The notes: generated from the sequence alone by a model not told the origin. Shown: positions 1 to 15,100, counted from the first letter of the stretch. The stretch is DNA of 64,000 nucleotides from Antedon mediterranea (GCF_964355755.1 NC_092673.1:9493001-9557000), one strand, 5' to 3'. Numbers and translations are program-made.

Positions 1-100
1 CAGTAGAGATGCTGGTATGTACTATAACACACATGGTTGCTATTATGTTTTCTGTGAAAATTGTAATGCAGAACGGTGTAAAACGATTGATATCAAGCAA
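1..100 (+). CDS. Cys-rich exon of the coiled-coil gene (5' end outside or at window edge)
   Basis: An open frame runs from the window edge to a GTAAGA donor at 101. It reads ...RDAGMYYNTHGCYYVFCE then NCNAERCKTIDIKQ. It ends in phase 0, which matches the next exon at 1103. A CAG at 1-3 could be the acceptor, or the exon may begin earlier. Four cysteines in C-x4-C-x2-C-x5-C spacing suggest a metal-binding patch. Membership in the gene rests on phase and strand only. Confidence 0.5.
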
Positions 101-3100
101 GTAAGATCACCTCTGTCTATGTAATGCTGCATGCTGTGTTAGCTAAACAATGATCCAATCCACTTTTTGTTATTTTGGCAATCTAATTTTTGTTTGTTTG
201 ATGGTTCATACCTTCAGACATGGAAGATACACTAATGTGTAAAAATCCATATATATATAAAAGGCAAACACAAAATGTTTGTCCGCTATGCACTACGCCG
301 TTCAACATCCGATCCGTCTGAAATTCACACCCAACATCCATCTTGCTACGGAGATGGTCATAGGGTATATAAAAAGTTTGTAAACAAAATATTTACTGAA
401 TTATGAGTTCTTAAATAATAAAAAAAATACCCCTGGATCAAAAGGCTATCAAATTCATCCCATGTGGCTAATTTAATGCAAATTGTAGAAAAAAAATGCC
501 TATTTTGAATCTATTATCGCTCCTCGTGATCCTCAACAGTGACCCACCATTTTTTCAACTTATGAAAACTAATGAGTATATTTTGCTTGACGAGTGAGTG
601 TCTTGATGTCATCATATTTTAAAATATTTTTTTTCTTTTTTATGCTAGTTAATTAAATTTAATTTCTAAGCATCCCGCTTATCCATATTTCAATTTCCCC
701 ATATTAAAATTTTTTCATGCTCAATCAATTACCTTTCGTAATTTTAATATTGATAACGTCTGTCAGTGTCATGTCTAAAAATTTGAATAACCTGGGTCAC
801 TTAATTTTATCATTACAGTATTTTCCTATCTCTTATATAGCTCCTCCGAATTGTGATAGTGATAGTCGTGATTAAAACATATTTTGCGTATCTGAAGTTC
901 AGATAATTATTTTGGAAGCTGTTATTTCATTTCATTTTGAAAACCTTGTGTTAACAATTAGTTAGTATGTATATAATAATACAGTATGACACAAAATAGC
1001 ACTAACAACATATTATTTTCTTCAGGTCATGGTAGTATTGACCAGTAACATCCAATAATTGATTAAAAGAACATTGTTATCTGTTTGATGTTAATATTTT
1101 AGAATGAAGTGCAGGAAAGTAACAATAGCCTTAACTCATCCCTGCTAGACTTAGACAGCAAATACAGTGCGGAATTAGCCAAGGTTAAATTACTACTAGA
1201 ACATGATTCAGAATTGGAAACAAAAATTACAAGTTATGACATGAGGGTAAATATACTCAATGAACAGGTGGCTTATTATAAGGTATGTTGGTCAATACAA
1301 ACCAATCTAATTACTAATACTAGATGGTATGTTCGCTTCGCTTGTATACCATATAGGTCATGCATTTAATCACAGTAGAACCACATATTAAGGGTACACT
1401 TTTGGGACACTAACCTAAAAAAGGTACCACTGTTGATGATCGGTTAAAATGGAATCAAGATACACTCAGTCAACAAAAACTTTATATGATGCGTCAACTA
1501 AGAAAATTGAATATTGACCTTTGGGTTTAATAAAACATTAATTTTTCCAAAATGTTCGACATTTGGCACGATTGATCTACGCCAAATATCTTATATACTA
1601 AAGATGTGACACTACCCGCGTTTACGTGTAACACTTTAGAAGCGTCAAATTATAGTGCGCCCCCTCGCTTAAACAAGTAACAAACTTTTGCGTGAAGATG
1701 ATCGCAGTATTCTTTAGAAAATGGGATTGAGGAGTCGTGCCAAAGTTTGTATGGTTAAGAAACAATGAATGAAAAGAGAAAAAGTGGAGGGATGTACTGT
1801 GCTGCAATTAATTGTAAAAGCAATTCAAAGGCCAACCCAGAACTTAAGCTTTACAATTTTCCCAAAGACAAGAACAGGTAAATTTATGTAATTAAATAAG
1901 TAGCCTACATCTTAACATATGCTATGTAGGCCTAGGGACTAATCTTACTTTACTGTATTCAATTTATACATATATTAATAAACTAGGCTAGGTAGGCCTA
2001 TTATTAATAATTATTATTTAAACGTATGAAATGATTATTAGTATCATTATTAGGCTACTACTAGTACATTAGTTATAACAGTGAAATTACACTAATTTCA
2101 CTGTTCCCTGGTTATATTACTTATCCTTTAAAATTTAGTACCCTTAACAAAAAATTTTTAAAACTTTCAATTCAAGAAACATTTATTGACCAAATATATA
2201 TCATTACAATTGTTGGCATATAAGTAAAAATTTGGTCGAAAGACTACAAGAAGCCCAATTGGCATGTCGCTGTAGGCCTAGGCCCTAGTCCCTCTTTTTA
2301 CATTATACAAATAATAATAATAATAATACTTAATATAAACAAATTGTGATCTTGATTATTTCATGCTTTCCGTCTCATGGTTAATATTTGCTTTCTGTCT
2401 CATGGTTATTTTATTTTGTTTAATTTAACTAGCCGTTACATACATTACAGTATATTAACGCATGAAATGATTATTATTATCATTATTAGGCTAGGACATT
2501 AGTTATAATAACAGTGAAATTACACTATTTGTATTGTTCCCTGGTTATATTACTTATCCGTTGAGTAGCCCTAACAAACAATTTTTAATTGAATCTTATA
2601 CTTAATATTTATGAAATTCAACCGTTAGTTAGTGGTTTTAGGTTAGGCTTAAGTATTTGATTTTAGGCCCTAACCAATTTGAAAATCAATTAGCATGCAC
2701 GTAGACGTCCTATAATTACGTAAACGTTAATTATGATAAAGCAAAAACTCACTAGACAATTATTAATTTACAGGTGTGCAAAATGGGCCCAGAACACACG
2801 ACGCGCGGATTTGAGAACGAAACCAAGTTCCTATTTACACCTAATTGCCACTTGTGCAATATTCATTTCGAATTAGAATCTCAAATACTGATGGTCACAA
2901 AAAGATTGTATGGAATGCATTCCCTACAATATTTGATGTCCCAAATCCACCACACCAAGTAGTTAATGTCCAACTATCTGTGAAAAGATTTTTGTTTCTA
3001 ACTGTAACAAATACTTACATACATCAAACATCAGCAGAAAAATAAAGTTAAAAATCGCTACCATGTTACATAGATTTGGTATGAAGTTGAATCTTTGTTC

Positions 3101-6100
3101 ACCAGCAATTGAAACATTGCTAATTGAAACGTACGTAAACATACGCATATTCTTCAACAGAGACATAATCAGTGATAAGAAGAAGAGTAAAAAATTAATT
3201 AAAGTATCACATTTATGAGGTATGGTAAAGTTGTAGGAGGTCTGTACGCGCCCCGGTCTGTGCATTATCTGCTAGAAATGATGATCATTACGACGGTCTG
3301 GTATGATGATTGAATAATTGTAAATATGATGATTTTATTTCAATGTTTCTACATTTTTTATATTTCCTCTGGGTGGCCCGTGCTTCATTTCGCAATAGTT
3401 ATTGAGTTAATTTTAAACTGAGACTACTATAACATAACTTATTGTTATCTCAGGTTTTAAATAAATTATAATAATAAATGAATGTCATGGCGAATGATGG
3501 GTACATGTATGCCTAGTATGAATACTGGTACTGGTACTGGTTCAAATAACCGTCTCACAGAGACATCTGGTAGCCATTGACTTGAAGTTGGCATTTGGAT
3601 GTGTTACTTTTAAATGTAGGCCTACAGTATGAGAGTGACTACTACCAAATTACACAGTCACAAAACAACTTATAAAACAGTTCATATATACAGTTAAAAC
3701 ATTGCTGGGAATTATAAATTTCTGTTGAAGCAGGCTCTAATGAAGTTGCATCTAGTAAGTTGACTTTGTTGTACAACTCTATCAAGTACTGATGGTATCT
3801 TCCGACCTCTTCGTTTACTTTGTGTTGTGTGAAAAGTAAGAATTTTTGTAGGATCTTCATTTTCTTTTCTAATTACATGTCCGATCCAGTTGAATTGTTG
3901 CTTGTAGACATATTCTTCTAGCGGTTGACAGCCAGTAATTTTGTAGAGATCGTCATCAATTACGTAACGCCAGTCTATATAGTTTTCATCTGTTTCTTCA
4001 TCTGAGGATATGTCTACATGGTTTGGTGGGCAGACTCTTTGAAAGCCATTCACTAGCATTCTTCTTAGGAAGGTTTTGTATGTTGTGCTAAGTTTGGACA
4101 TTTCACTTCCTGTTGCCCTCCAAGCATGGCAACCATAGGTGAGTCTACTCCTAACTAGACCATTAAGAAACATCATTCTTGTTTGTAGGTGGATCGTTCT
4201 GTTGGTAAGCAATGCCCTATTCTCTGCAAATGCTCCTTTGGCTGAATTGATTCTGTATTTTACTTCTTGATCTCCAATATGAACATCATTGTAGGTAGCC
4301 CATACACCAAGGTATCTAAAGTGTGTTACGTTGTTAATGTGTACGCCGCCAATTTGTATGATGCATCTTGGGTATTCTTCAACTTCCTCTTTCCAGTTCC
4401 ATATAATGGTTTCTGTTTTGGGGGCACTAATTCTTAGACCAAATTCCAGACAAACTTTATTCAAGATGTTCACAATGGTTTGCAGTTCTTCCTGTGACCA
4501 GGAGCTTACAGCAAAGTCGTCAGCATAGCCACTTTCAAAGTCGTCATAGATGCCCCTTGATGGTGCTTTACATCTTTGAGCACGATTTGTAGCTTCAATA
4601 GGAATTAGGTATTGTATCATTAGGCCATCCAAACTAGCATCTTTACAGCGTTGTTTGAACACTCTAATAACGTAATCAAAATATTGGTTAAACATGCTGG
4701 TACTCTCAATACCACCCTGTCGCACCCCAGAAGATGTTTCGAACTTATCATCACTCGGATCGTCGTCAGCAAGGTATGCTTTCGTTGAGCTGTACAGTGA
4801 TTGTATAATGTCAATCATAGTAGTAGACTGGTTTAAGTGAAACCTATTACGAACGCTTAGGAAAAGAAGATTACGATTCACATGGTCGAATGCTGCTGTT
4901 AAATCAATGAAGCATGTATAGAGTTTGCGATTTAAGCGATACGCAATTTCCTGGATCTGCTTGATTACATATATAGCATCATTGCACCCTCTGTTGGACC
5001 TGAATCCAAACTGTGTGCGTAGAAGTTGACTTTCATAAAAGATGGAAAAACGTGAAAGAATGATAACCATAAGTATCTTTGAAAATGTAGACCCAATCGA
5101 TATTCCTCTATACATTGATGGATCAAGTGGACTGCCTTTTTTTTCCAAATGGTTGTTAATTTGGACAGTCCCCAATCACTTGGTACTTCTTTCGTTCTCC
5201 AAATTTCCTCAAACAGTCTATGTACATGGTCGACGAATACTGGGTTCTCTGTGGCGACTTGCAACATTTCAGAAGCGACATCTAGGGTAGCTTTGCGACC
5301 TTTTAGATGTCCGATTGCATCAATAATTTCTTTCTTGGACGGAGGTTCATTGTCTATCTCAAATTCTGGTTGTCTCAGGTTGATAATATATTCTGGAGGT
5401 GTGCTAATTTCATCTGGGATTTTAAGGCTAGATTGGTCTGGATTAAAGTGATCTTTAAAGTGTTCACGTAATCCAGGACATTTTATAGGCTTTGGTGCTT
5501 TTCTTATAACATCACCGTGCTCCTTAGCTTTTCTCCATAAATCAAATATTTTTCTATTTTGGTGGGCTTCATTTAACTTGCTTGCTTCTTCATACAAATA
5601 TTCATTCCGTAGTGTCTTCACCCTTATCTTAATTGCTTTCTGCATAGCCTTGATCTCCTCTTCTTTGTAGGTAACTGTGCTTTTGTTAATATTCTTTCTT
5701 TCTTTTATAAGCTGTTGTAGTCTTTCATCACCATCCCAGGGATGAGCATTTTGGTTTCTTGTTTTCTTCGGGACTTCTTCAACTGCCTTATTTAGCACTG
5801 TCATAAGTGTTGTATAGCGCTCAGTTGATGTAGTGGTTGTTGTCTTTTCAGGAGAAGTAATTTTATTAATTTCTTCTTCTATCTTTGTTTTAACATTATT
5901 TCTTACTTCTCGATCTTTAAGTTTACTCATGTTGGCTCTCTTGCTCTGTTTTTTCTTTTTATGCTTCTTAACCTGGCTGCTTTGTTGGCTAGTGTTGTCA
6001 TATTACTCACAAGGATTCTATGATCCGACGAAAGATAATAGTTGTTATAGACTCTTGTGTCAGTAACATACTTCCTCAACCAGTGATCACATATGTTGTA

Positions 6101-9100
6101 ATCTAGTATTTTCTTTGTAACACCATCGTTGCTATGCCAAGTGATCCGATGAACGTTTGGATGGTCAAACCAGGTGTTCAGTATGCATAGCTTGAAGTCA
6201 GAGCAGTAGTTGATGAGTCTTGTGTCATCTGTGTCTTGAAATCTATGTAGGTTTCCATCAAAGAGTGATTTTCTGGTTGTTATTGTTGATGTTGCATTAA
6301 AGTCTCCCATCAGTAAGAGTTTTGTGTTGTTCTCGACTCTTAGAATATATCCTTTGATGATTCTGAACCGGATTCCGTAGGAGAGTACGCAGACACAATT
6401 CTTAATTTACAATTTTTTATTGTGACGTCTATTGCCATTAAACGTTCATAAACATAATAAACATTAGACACTTTGATATGGGGTGACTGTTTGATGGCAA
6501 TAGCAACCCCATACATCTTTTTGATTTTCAGTCCAGTCCAGTATACATTGTAGCCCTCATGTGAGATTGCACCGGTACCAATCCGTCTCACTTCCTGCAT
6601 ACACACGATGTCAAGGTTTGCTGCTTTAATTTGAATGAGGGTTTCATGTAGTAAGAAGTCATCTGAGCAGGTATTAACATTAATCTGTCCTGCTCGCCAA
6701 TGAAAATATTTTGCAGGCTTTTGTTTCCTAACTGCTTCTTGTACTTTCTTGTTGAATTGTCTCAGAATTGACTATCATAATCTGTTTCATATCATGCCTG
6801 TAGGAGGCTTAAGCCTATGATTGTTTATAAATATATTCCGAAAAATTACTGCAATAAAATAGTCGAAGTAGTGATTTTAAAAAGTGACTTCTTGTTCTTT
6901 TTTAATTGTTTATAACACACTATTTGACTAATATATTTTCCTAATCTGCACTGTTTTGCTGCTGGATGAAAAAGAACAACACATCAAGAACAAAAACGGA
7001 ATACGATGCGCTTAGTGTTAATACCAGAGGGACCGACTCGCATAAATAACATTACGTGTACAGCCCCATTAGAGAATGTGTTCATTTTTACCCGAAGTTT
7101 TTCAAAACTTCGGGTAAATGTCACTTGACCTCCTACTGTGACATGTGTTTATTTAAGTCCAACTTTGATAGGCAGGTCGTTAAACTATTTGATCATTGCC
7201 GAATTCTGCTAGTTTTTGCCTGACCATTGACCTTGCATACTGAAGAATGTAACTTGTCCTAATCAATCAATTACAAGAGAGCTAATAAAATCACAGGGGT
7301 ATAATAGGATTCATGTCATTAATCACCTGCTTAGTTGATTTATCTGATAAGGATTCTGACCAAAAAGTTCTAATGGGGATGTACACCTAATGAAGTAGTA
7401 GTGATGTGAGTGATGATTACTCCTAGATGATGATTTTGAGGATGATGATAAACATTCAATAATAACAACAATATTCAGTAATTAAAACAAATAGATATAC
7501 AAAGTACAGGAAATAAGTCTATCATTATAATTTAATCGCACATTACCACAATTATTGTGATGAAAAAAATTGAGTATTCAGTTACAATACAGTAGACATA
7601 TCTGATCCATAAATCTACTTGTTTGAGCGAGAGGGCGCCCTATAAAATGAGCTCCATGTGTGTTACATGAATTGCACGTAAAATTCCGAGAGTATAAGAT
7701 CTTTGATCTACGCTAATGTTTTTAGAGTAGCATTTTATGACCTGTAGTGGCCTACATGTAAAATTACAAAATCAGCAAGGAAACTAGGCCCAGGCCTTTT
7801 GCCTGCTAGTCTACTAGTAAACCCTATGATTTGCCGATATTGATATAGGCTATGGTAGGCTATCTTAAGTGTAGCAGCTAAAACGTGTAATCATGATCTA
7901 CTGTATATACTCACCTCACCTCACGTCTACTTCTTGTGGGAATAATAATAATAATGGACAAGGTACTTTTATTCATTAATCAATGCTTCGTTTGTTGATG
8001 GTTAAGTTTGCCTTGCGTCTACTTTTCAAAACAAGCACTAGAGAGTAGTAGAGTCAGTGGTGACGTATCACAACCATACATAGCCAGCCAATCCAGGATC
8101 AGGGATAACAGTCAATATGATAATGCAAATATAAAAATTGCATATTTTATTAATATAACCTTTTATTATTATTAACTTCTTAAAATTACCGGTCGTAAGA
8201 AAGTGAACTTTTCGTAGTCCAATTGTGAATTAAAACAGAATTGTTCAGCAATATATTGTCAATTAGTCATTGACACAGATATGTCAATAGAACAATCAGA
8301 CTGCGCATACAATTTCTACATGTCTACGTTTTTCTATGGAGTTCAAAGAGCGTGTTTGTTTGATTGGCAGCAGTGCTTTAGTATAGGCAAACTAGTTGGA
8401 AAATCGTTTATGTCACCGTCGATGCATACCCTTCTATTCCTTAATTCATGCACAGTGACAGTATTTGTATTTGTTTTCCACTAAAACATGTATTTTTTGC
8501 ATTTAGATTATATAAGACTCAGAATCATTGTTAAAAAAATTAACACAGTGGTTATTGACACATCTTAAAAATATCCTTGACCATGAAAACCAAGTTAAGC
8601 TTTGTCTACACTATCAAACTAGTTTGACAAAAAACGTGTGATGTAGTGATATTAAGTCATTATATATTGGCATATCACATTTTTTTGTCACATAAAATTT
8701 GGTAGTGTAGATAGAGCTTAAGTTGATTTTTTAATAATGGCAGCATTAATTTGCATAATAAAAACATAGGTATGGACACTAAAATAGTTTGATTATCATT
8801 AGTATTGATTGAGATAGCAAAAATTGATTTAATTTTCATAAAATTAGCATAACTTATTATGTGATCAATCCACGAATGGTCTTAAAAAGATCCTTGATCC
8901 TTGACCATGAAAACATAGGTCTAGACACCAAATTGGTTAGGTATCTAATATTGGTCAAGATATATAATGGCAGCACTAATTTGCATAAAATGAATGCAGT
9001 GTATGTGATATTCTATGCACATGTTGACATACAAAATCGTTTTTTTCTAATTCCAATGTTGGAGTGGCCGAGCGGTTAAGACAGTGGAACTGTAATATAC

Positions 9101-12100
9101 GTAGCCATAACATCGGCAGGAGTTTGAGGCTCACTCACTCCATGGTTCTGGTCGGTAGAACGAGTCTTTTCGAATAAGGGCTATAAACCGTAGGTCCAGT
9201 GTACACATCTAGCTCATGTGCACTTTAAAGAACCTAGTTCATCTTTCGAGACGAGTAGGGGGTTACCCGGTGTATTAGTACATCACAGCCACTGATCATT
9301 ACTGGGCCCTCTAGGAGACAGTCTTAGACTGAAGAGGTCGCCCAGTATAAATAAAATATTTCAATATTTCAACGCAGTTCAAAAAGTGATTCTTCATGGA
9401 GGGAGAAATCAAAAAATATGGAGGATGCAATCGACCATTCGCTAGTCACCCGGTGTATTAGTACATCACAGCCATTGATCATAACAGGGCCCTCTGGGAG
9501 ACCAGTCTTTGACTGAAGAGGTCGCCCAGTATAATTATAAATAAAATATTTCAATATTTCAACACAGTTCAAAAAGTGATTCTTCATGGAGGGAGGAATC
9601 ACACAATATGGAGGATGCAATCGACCATTCGCTACGTCTTTACACAGTCATGCATTACATTTGCGTTAAGCATGTAGAGTGTATAAACACATATTAATTA
9701 ATATTAGATTGCACTTAGATTAAAACAATAAAAATATGTTACTCATTTTTAATGTGGCTATAGCTATGCTAGTCATACAAAACAATTTGTATTGAGTGAA
9801 TAAAACTATTACTTAATCAAGTTTTTTAGCTTATGATATAAATAAAATAGTTGACTTGAATTAAAATTTAAAGTTTACTTTATCATGTGTCAATCAATCT
9901 ATCTCTTTATAAGAACCGATTAAAGAAAGAGGAACTAAGATTGCATCGAGCCAAAGAAGATATTTTACAAAACAACAATGAAACAATGTATGAGAAGCAA
10001 AATGTAATGTAAGTCAATTTTAATTCTTTTTAAAGTTTTGAATGACACATATTACCAAACAAACATATATTTGTGAACTTTTCTTTATTATAGTGATGAT
10101 CTAAATAATGAAAACAAGATTCTGGTGAAAGAGAATGCTAGATTAAAACAAGATTTAACAACAGTCATGTAAGTTTACAAAATGCAATTAAAATTGAAAC
10201 AAATATATGGGGTTCATTGTTTATAGTTGTAAGGTCATTAATAATATTGAATATAATATTTTAAACAGGATCTATTTATTTTAATCTGGGATTCGTTTCG
10301 AGAAGCCTAGATTTTGAGGTTCTATTGTATATGACAAGAATTGATAGGTCTAAACATCACAGATGTAATGTAATGCATTTGTGTCTCTATATTGGCGCGC
10401 CCCCTCTTTATCACATGCAACAAATTATTTTCATAGCTTCTACTAGGTTGGGTGATTATTAGAGGGTATAATATGGTAACATGTATAATCAAATAAATGC
10501 ACCTAGATATGAAAAAATACAATAATACAATTAATTAACATCAAGAAGTGGAAAAAACAGTAAAAATGTTATCAAAATACTTAGTAAATTGTATATCATG
10601 GCAGTCAATTAATTCTACTACAAATAGAAATGTGTTGTGGTACCATAATGCATGTGGCAGGAAGTTTATTCAGGAAAAAAAAGGTTTATCCTATCGTATT
10701 GTATCGTAAATCCTGTAATAATTATGTTTTTTAAATGTTAAATCTTCACACAAGGAGACCATGCTTCGCTGTCCATACAGCCTACCTAAGTGAAATTGAT
10801 TGACGTAATTCATAAAGATAAATTCACCCAAAAAGTGAAATAAATTGTATTTTTTTCAGTAGGGACAGAATCAAATAACCTTTATCTTTCTCTCTTCCCA
10901 TCAGGAAATGTATGGAAGAACAGAAAATAGAGTTTTCTAAACTTCAATCATCTGCATATGACAATGATGTAAAACAAAGAGAAAGACAATGGAAAGTAGA
11001 ACAACTAACAAAAGAGCTCTTGACAGAAAAGCAAATTCAACATAAATTAGAGAAAAGGTATTTTTTAATATGCATAGTTTTATATATTGTGCTCTGGGAA
11101 TGAATGACAACACTAAGTATTTCACTAAGAAATTAGACCATGTGCTAATGTTCAGCCATCTTGTAGAACTCCTTTATTTGTCTCTAATCCAGACGTTAAA
11201 TTGCTAATATCAATATATTACATTACTTCCTTCTTTTAAAATATGAATCAAGTGATACAGGTATTGGTTTTGTAAAATACAGTATTAATTATAGTGGCTA
11301 TTCAACATCACATTCTAAAACTAAGTAACAATAAACATGTAGCGTTTCCTTTTTTAAATGCATATAACAAAAACAAGATCTTCTAGATTTAAATTAACTA
11401 TATAATGATTACATCTTATTTCCCTTTTCCTTTCACTCTCTTTACATAGATGTGGTATCCAACATCATGTGATTAGGATGTATTATTTTAACCAATCGTC
11501 CTATCTTAAAGATGTAATTGTCCCTTTGACTAATTCTAAAACATTTAAAAAAAAAAGATTGGGTCATTTATAATAAGTCATCATACAAGTATCATAATAG
11601 ATATTAACTTTCACCAAAAATTAGTCGAAAAAGAAATCATTTAATTGAAATACAGACGTTTTTTTATTCAAATAATAACTTTGACTTCCAGTCAAAGTTT
11701 GGCTACTCTGTATGCATAATCATAAATCTTCCTTGCGATCTGTGAGAACACCTTATCAACCGTGACGAGTTGTAAACAATCCTAATTAGCATCATGCATA
11801 ATGCATACTCATGGTTTGAAATCTTTGTTCACTTTCGCTCGTGACGATTTTCCAGACGAAATGTAATCAAATTAATTTACCTGTTTATTACGTAAACTTG
11901 TTGTTTTTGGATCAAATTTTCTACTTAAAGTGGATAACTTTAATATTACTTTGATATGGCCAATTTAAATTTAGAATATTTATATAACAGCACCTATGCC
12001 ATAAGGACTAGCATCGGTACACAAAATTAATGGTCGCTTTACATCATAATGTGTTACTGTTAAACACAAATCTGAAGTTAGTTTCTTACACCAGTCAAAT

Positions 12101-15100
12101 GCGTTTAGGTGATCCGCTATCCATTTCCACTCTACGTCATCTTTCAAAAGTGTATTTAATGGTTTTAATACTGTAGGTAAGTTCTGTAAGAATTTCGAAT
12201 AGAACTGTACCATCCCTAGGAAGGATCTTAGTTGTTTGGTGTTTTGTGGCTGTGGAGTCTCTTTAATCGGTTTGATTTTGCTATCAACTGGAGATATACT
12301 GTACCATGTTTGTCGACTCGCAATCCCAGATACACTACTGCGCTTTCCAAGAATTTGCACTTGGAAGTTTTTAGTTTTACATTGTTGTCTTTGAAACGTT
12401 TAAATACAGTCTCTAATACTCTTAAGTTCTCGGCTTCGGGTTTTGTATGGATTTAAAACATCAAGAGAAAGAAAATTTGCAATGGCCTGAAAGAACTTAT
12501 CCCTTCTAAAAAATCTAACCCTCTTCCCCCTTCCTTTTCTATCAATGGCATTGATGTCTCTGATGCTCAAACCATTGTTAAATATAACTCCTTCTTTGCT
12601 AATATTTTAAAACTCTTACTATTTCTTCTGTGATTGATTCTTCTAATTGTCTTAATCCTACTCCTTATCTTAGTGCTTGCACTTCTCCTTTTGCAATTGG
12701 TAATATCAACAAAGATTTTGTGTTATCCGAGTTGAAAACCATTAATCCCAATACCTTTGATGACTTCTTAAGACTGCTGTTTCTTTTATTTATCCGCATC
12801 TCACGTACATTTTTAACCTTTCCATTCAAATTAACTGCTTCCCCTCTGTTTGGAAACAATCCAATGTGATTCCTATTTTCAAATCAGGCAAGAAAAATGA
12901 TCTCAACAACTATCGTCAACAACTTACTGGCACGCTTTTCATCGATCTTAAGAAAGCCTTCGACACAATTAACCACAACATTTTACTTGATAACTACCCT
13001 ACTATTACTAACTATGGTTTTTCTCCTTCAAACAATTATCGATTGGCTTCATTCTTATCTTACTGGTCGCTCCCAAAAATTCCTCTTCGGGTCAGACTCT
13101 CTCTCGGGTCTTCTATTGAATATTGCTCTACCGGTGTTCCTCAACGATTTACCTTAGGACCCTAACCCTAATAGACCGGGCACTCAGAGAATTTATTCAT
13201 GTGAAAAGCCACAAAAGATTTGATGGACTGATTATGTAGATATATGTAGATTCAATAATCAATATTGCTGCTACTGGTCCTATCCTGTAAATTTTCCCTG
13301 GGGACACCAAATAAGGGGGGTAAAAAATGGATTTAACCATGTTCACGGATAAAAGTTGTTTGACAATCGTCCCCATGTGTATACAATGTTAAAACAGCAA
13401 TGACAGAAACTTTATCCTGTAAGTTGCCCGAGACAGTAGCCAAAAGTGACCACTTAAAAATGGTGTTACTCATGTCAAGAGCCACACGACTAATTTCTTT
13501 TGCATTGTAACTGTCACACATTGGGATGCACAAAAATACCATTGACAGCAACTTTATCCTGTAACTTGTAAGTTGCCCCAGACAGTAGCCCAAAAATGCC
13601 TGTTGTGTCTTAAAAGATTTACTCACACGAAGAGCCACACGGCAAATCGCTCATGATTGGTATAGTGCTTCCGGGGGACAAACAGGGTTCATCCTGTTTG
13701 TTGTCCTTTTATACCTCACCTGTGGTGGTCACTTTGATTGATGGTCGCGCTTATGTGCGTCACTATTAAAGTAGAGGGTGCTGACCGGCCATGGGCGACC
13801 AATGTTTTTACTTTTTTTTTACATAATTTTTGTTGAATGTTTGCCATGTACAGTATGTACCGTACATTTAAATGCATTTTAATGGTTACCAAACTGACAA
13901 GCACTCACTTCTTTTGGTATAGATCTACTATTAAATATTGTAAATGTAATTGTGAATTGTGAATAAATGTGTGTGAATTACTAAAAAAAATTTAAAAAAT
14001 TCATTGGAACTGTTATGCATTGGGATATATACGAGAATACTCATGACAGCAACTTTATCTTGTAAGTCCAGACAGTAGCCCAAAAATGCCTGTTAGGCCC
14101 TACAAGATTTATTATCATGCGAAGAGCCACACGACAAAATCCCTTTTACATTGTAACAGGCCTATTACCCTTTGGGATATACGGAAATACCATTGACAGC
14201 AATGTTACCGTGTATAGTTGGCCCAGACAGTATTCCAACAATTTCCGATTCGCCGTTACAATATTTAATAAATCGAAGAGTCACACGACTAGTTCCTTTT
14301 GCATTGTACAGTATCTGTAAGGAAAGTATCTTTTATAATGAACAATAAGCACTGAGATTCGCTTGGGTTTGAGATGATTTATTCAGAAACAAGATTTCAT
14401 TCAAATCTGAAAGCATGAAATATAAGTCATAACTTACATGTTAGAAACAAGAACTGATGTATGATTGAATAGCTATTATAACATTATTTCTTAACATTTG
14501 TTCAATAACTCGCTGTTTGTCAGGCAAATCCCTAGCATAAGCCTATATACTGTCATACTTTCAATCCGTCAAAATACACTCATTAGTAACTGAAACAAAA
14601 TATTATTAATCCATGATAATTATAACCTTCTGATCCCAAATTGTATAAACAACTTAATCCGCTACAATCAGTAGTAAACAAGTTCAATGTATTCTTATAT
14701 AAGTCTTACTGTACAAGCATTCGCTGTATTACTAAACCACTAATGAATACTCATAAGCTGCCGACTCAACTAGCGAGAGCAACACTCTGGCAGACATTGT
14801 ATGTTCTAATTAAAAATCGTAACTACGGTAAATAGATTTACACAACATACCGCATCACTTATATCCCTTTTGGATTCTATGCATATACATCTCCAACATG
14901 GAATAAACAACAATAAGGCAACTACAGACAAACTTTGCATTTCTTTAAACAACAATTATATCAATATTAGGCTCAGCAACAGTTCTAGGCCTAGGCCTAA
15001 AAGCGGACAATTTGCCAACCAACGTGTGAACAACTTTGAGATTGTCCCTCATTTGAACTATATTTACATTAGATCCCACCTTAAATATAGTTCTACGTAC

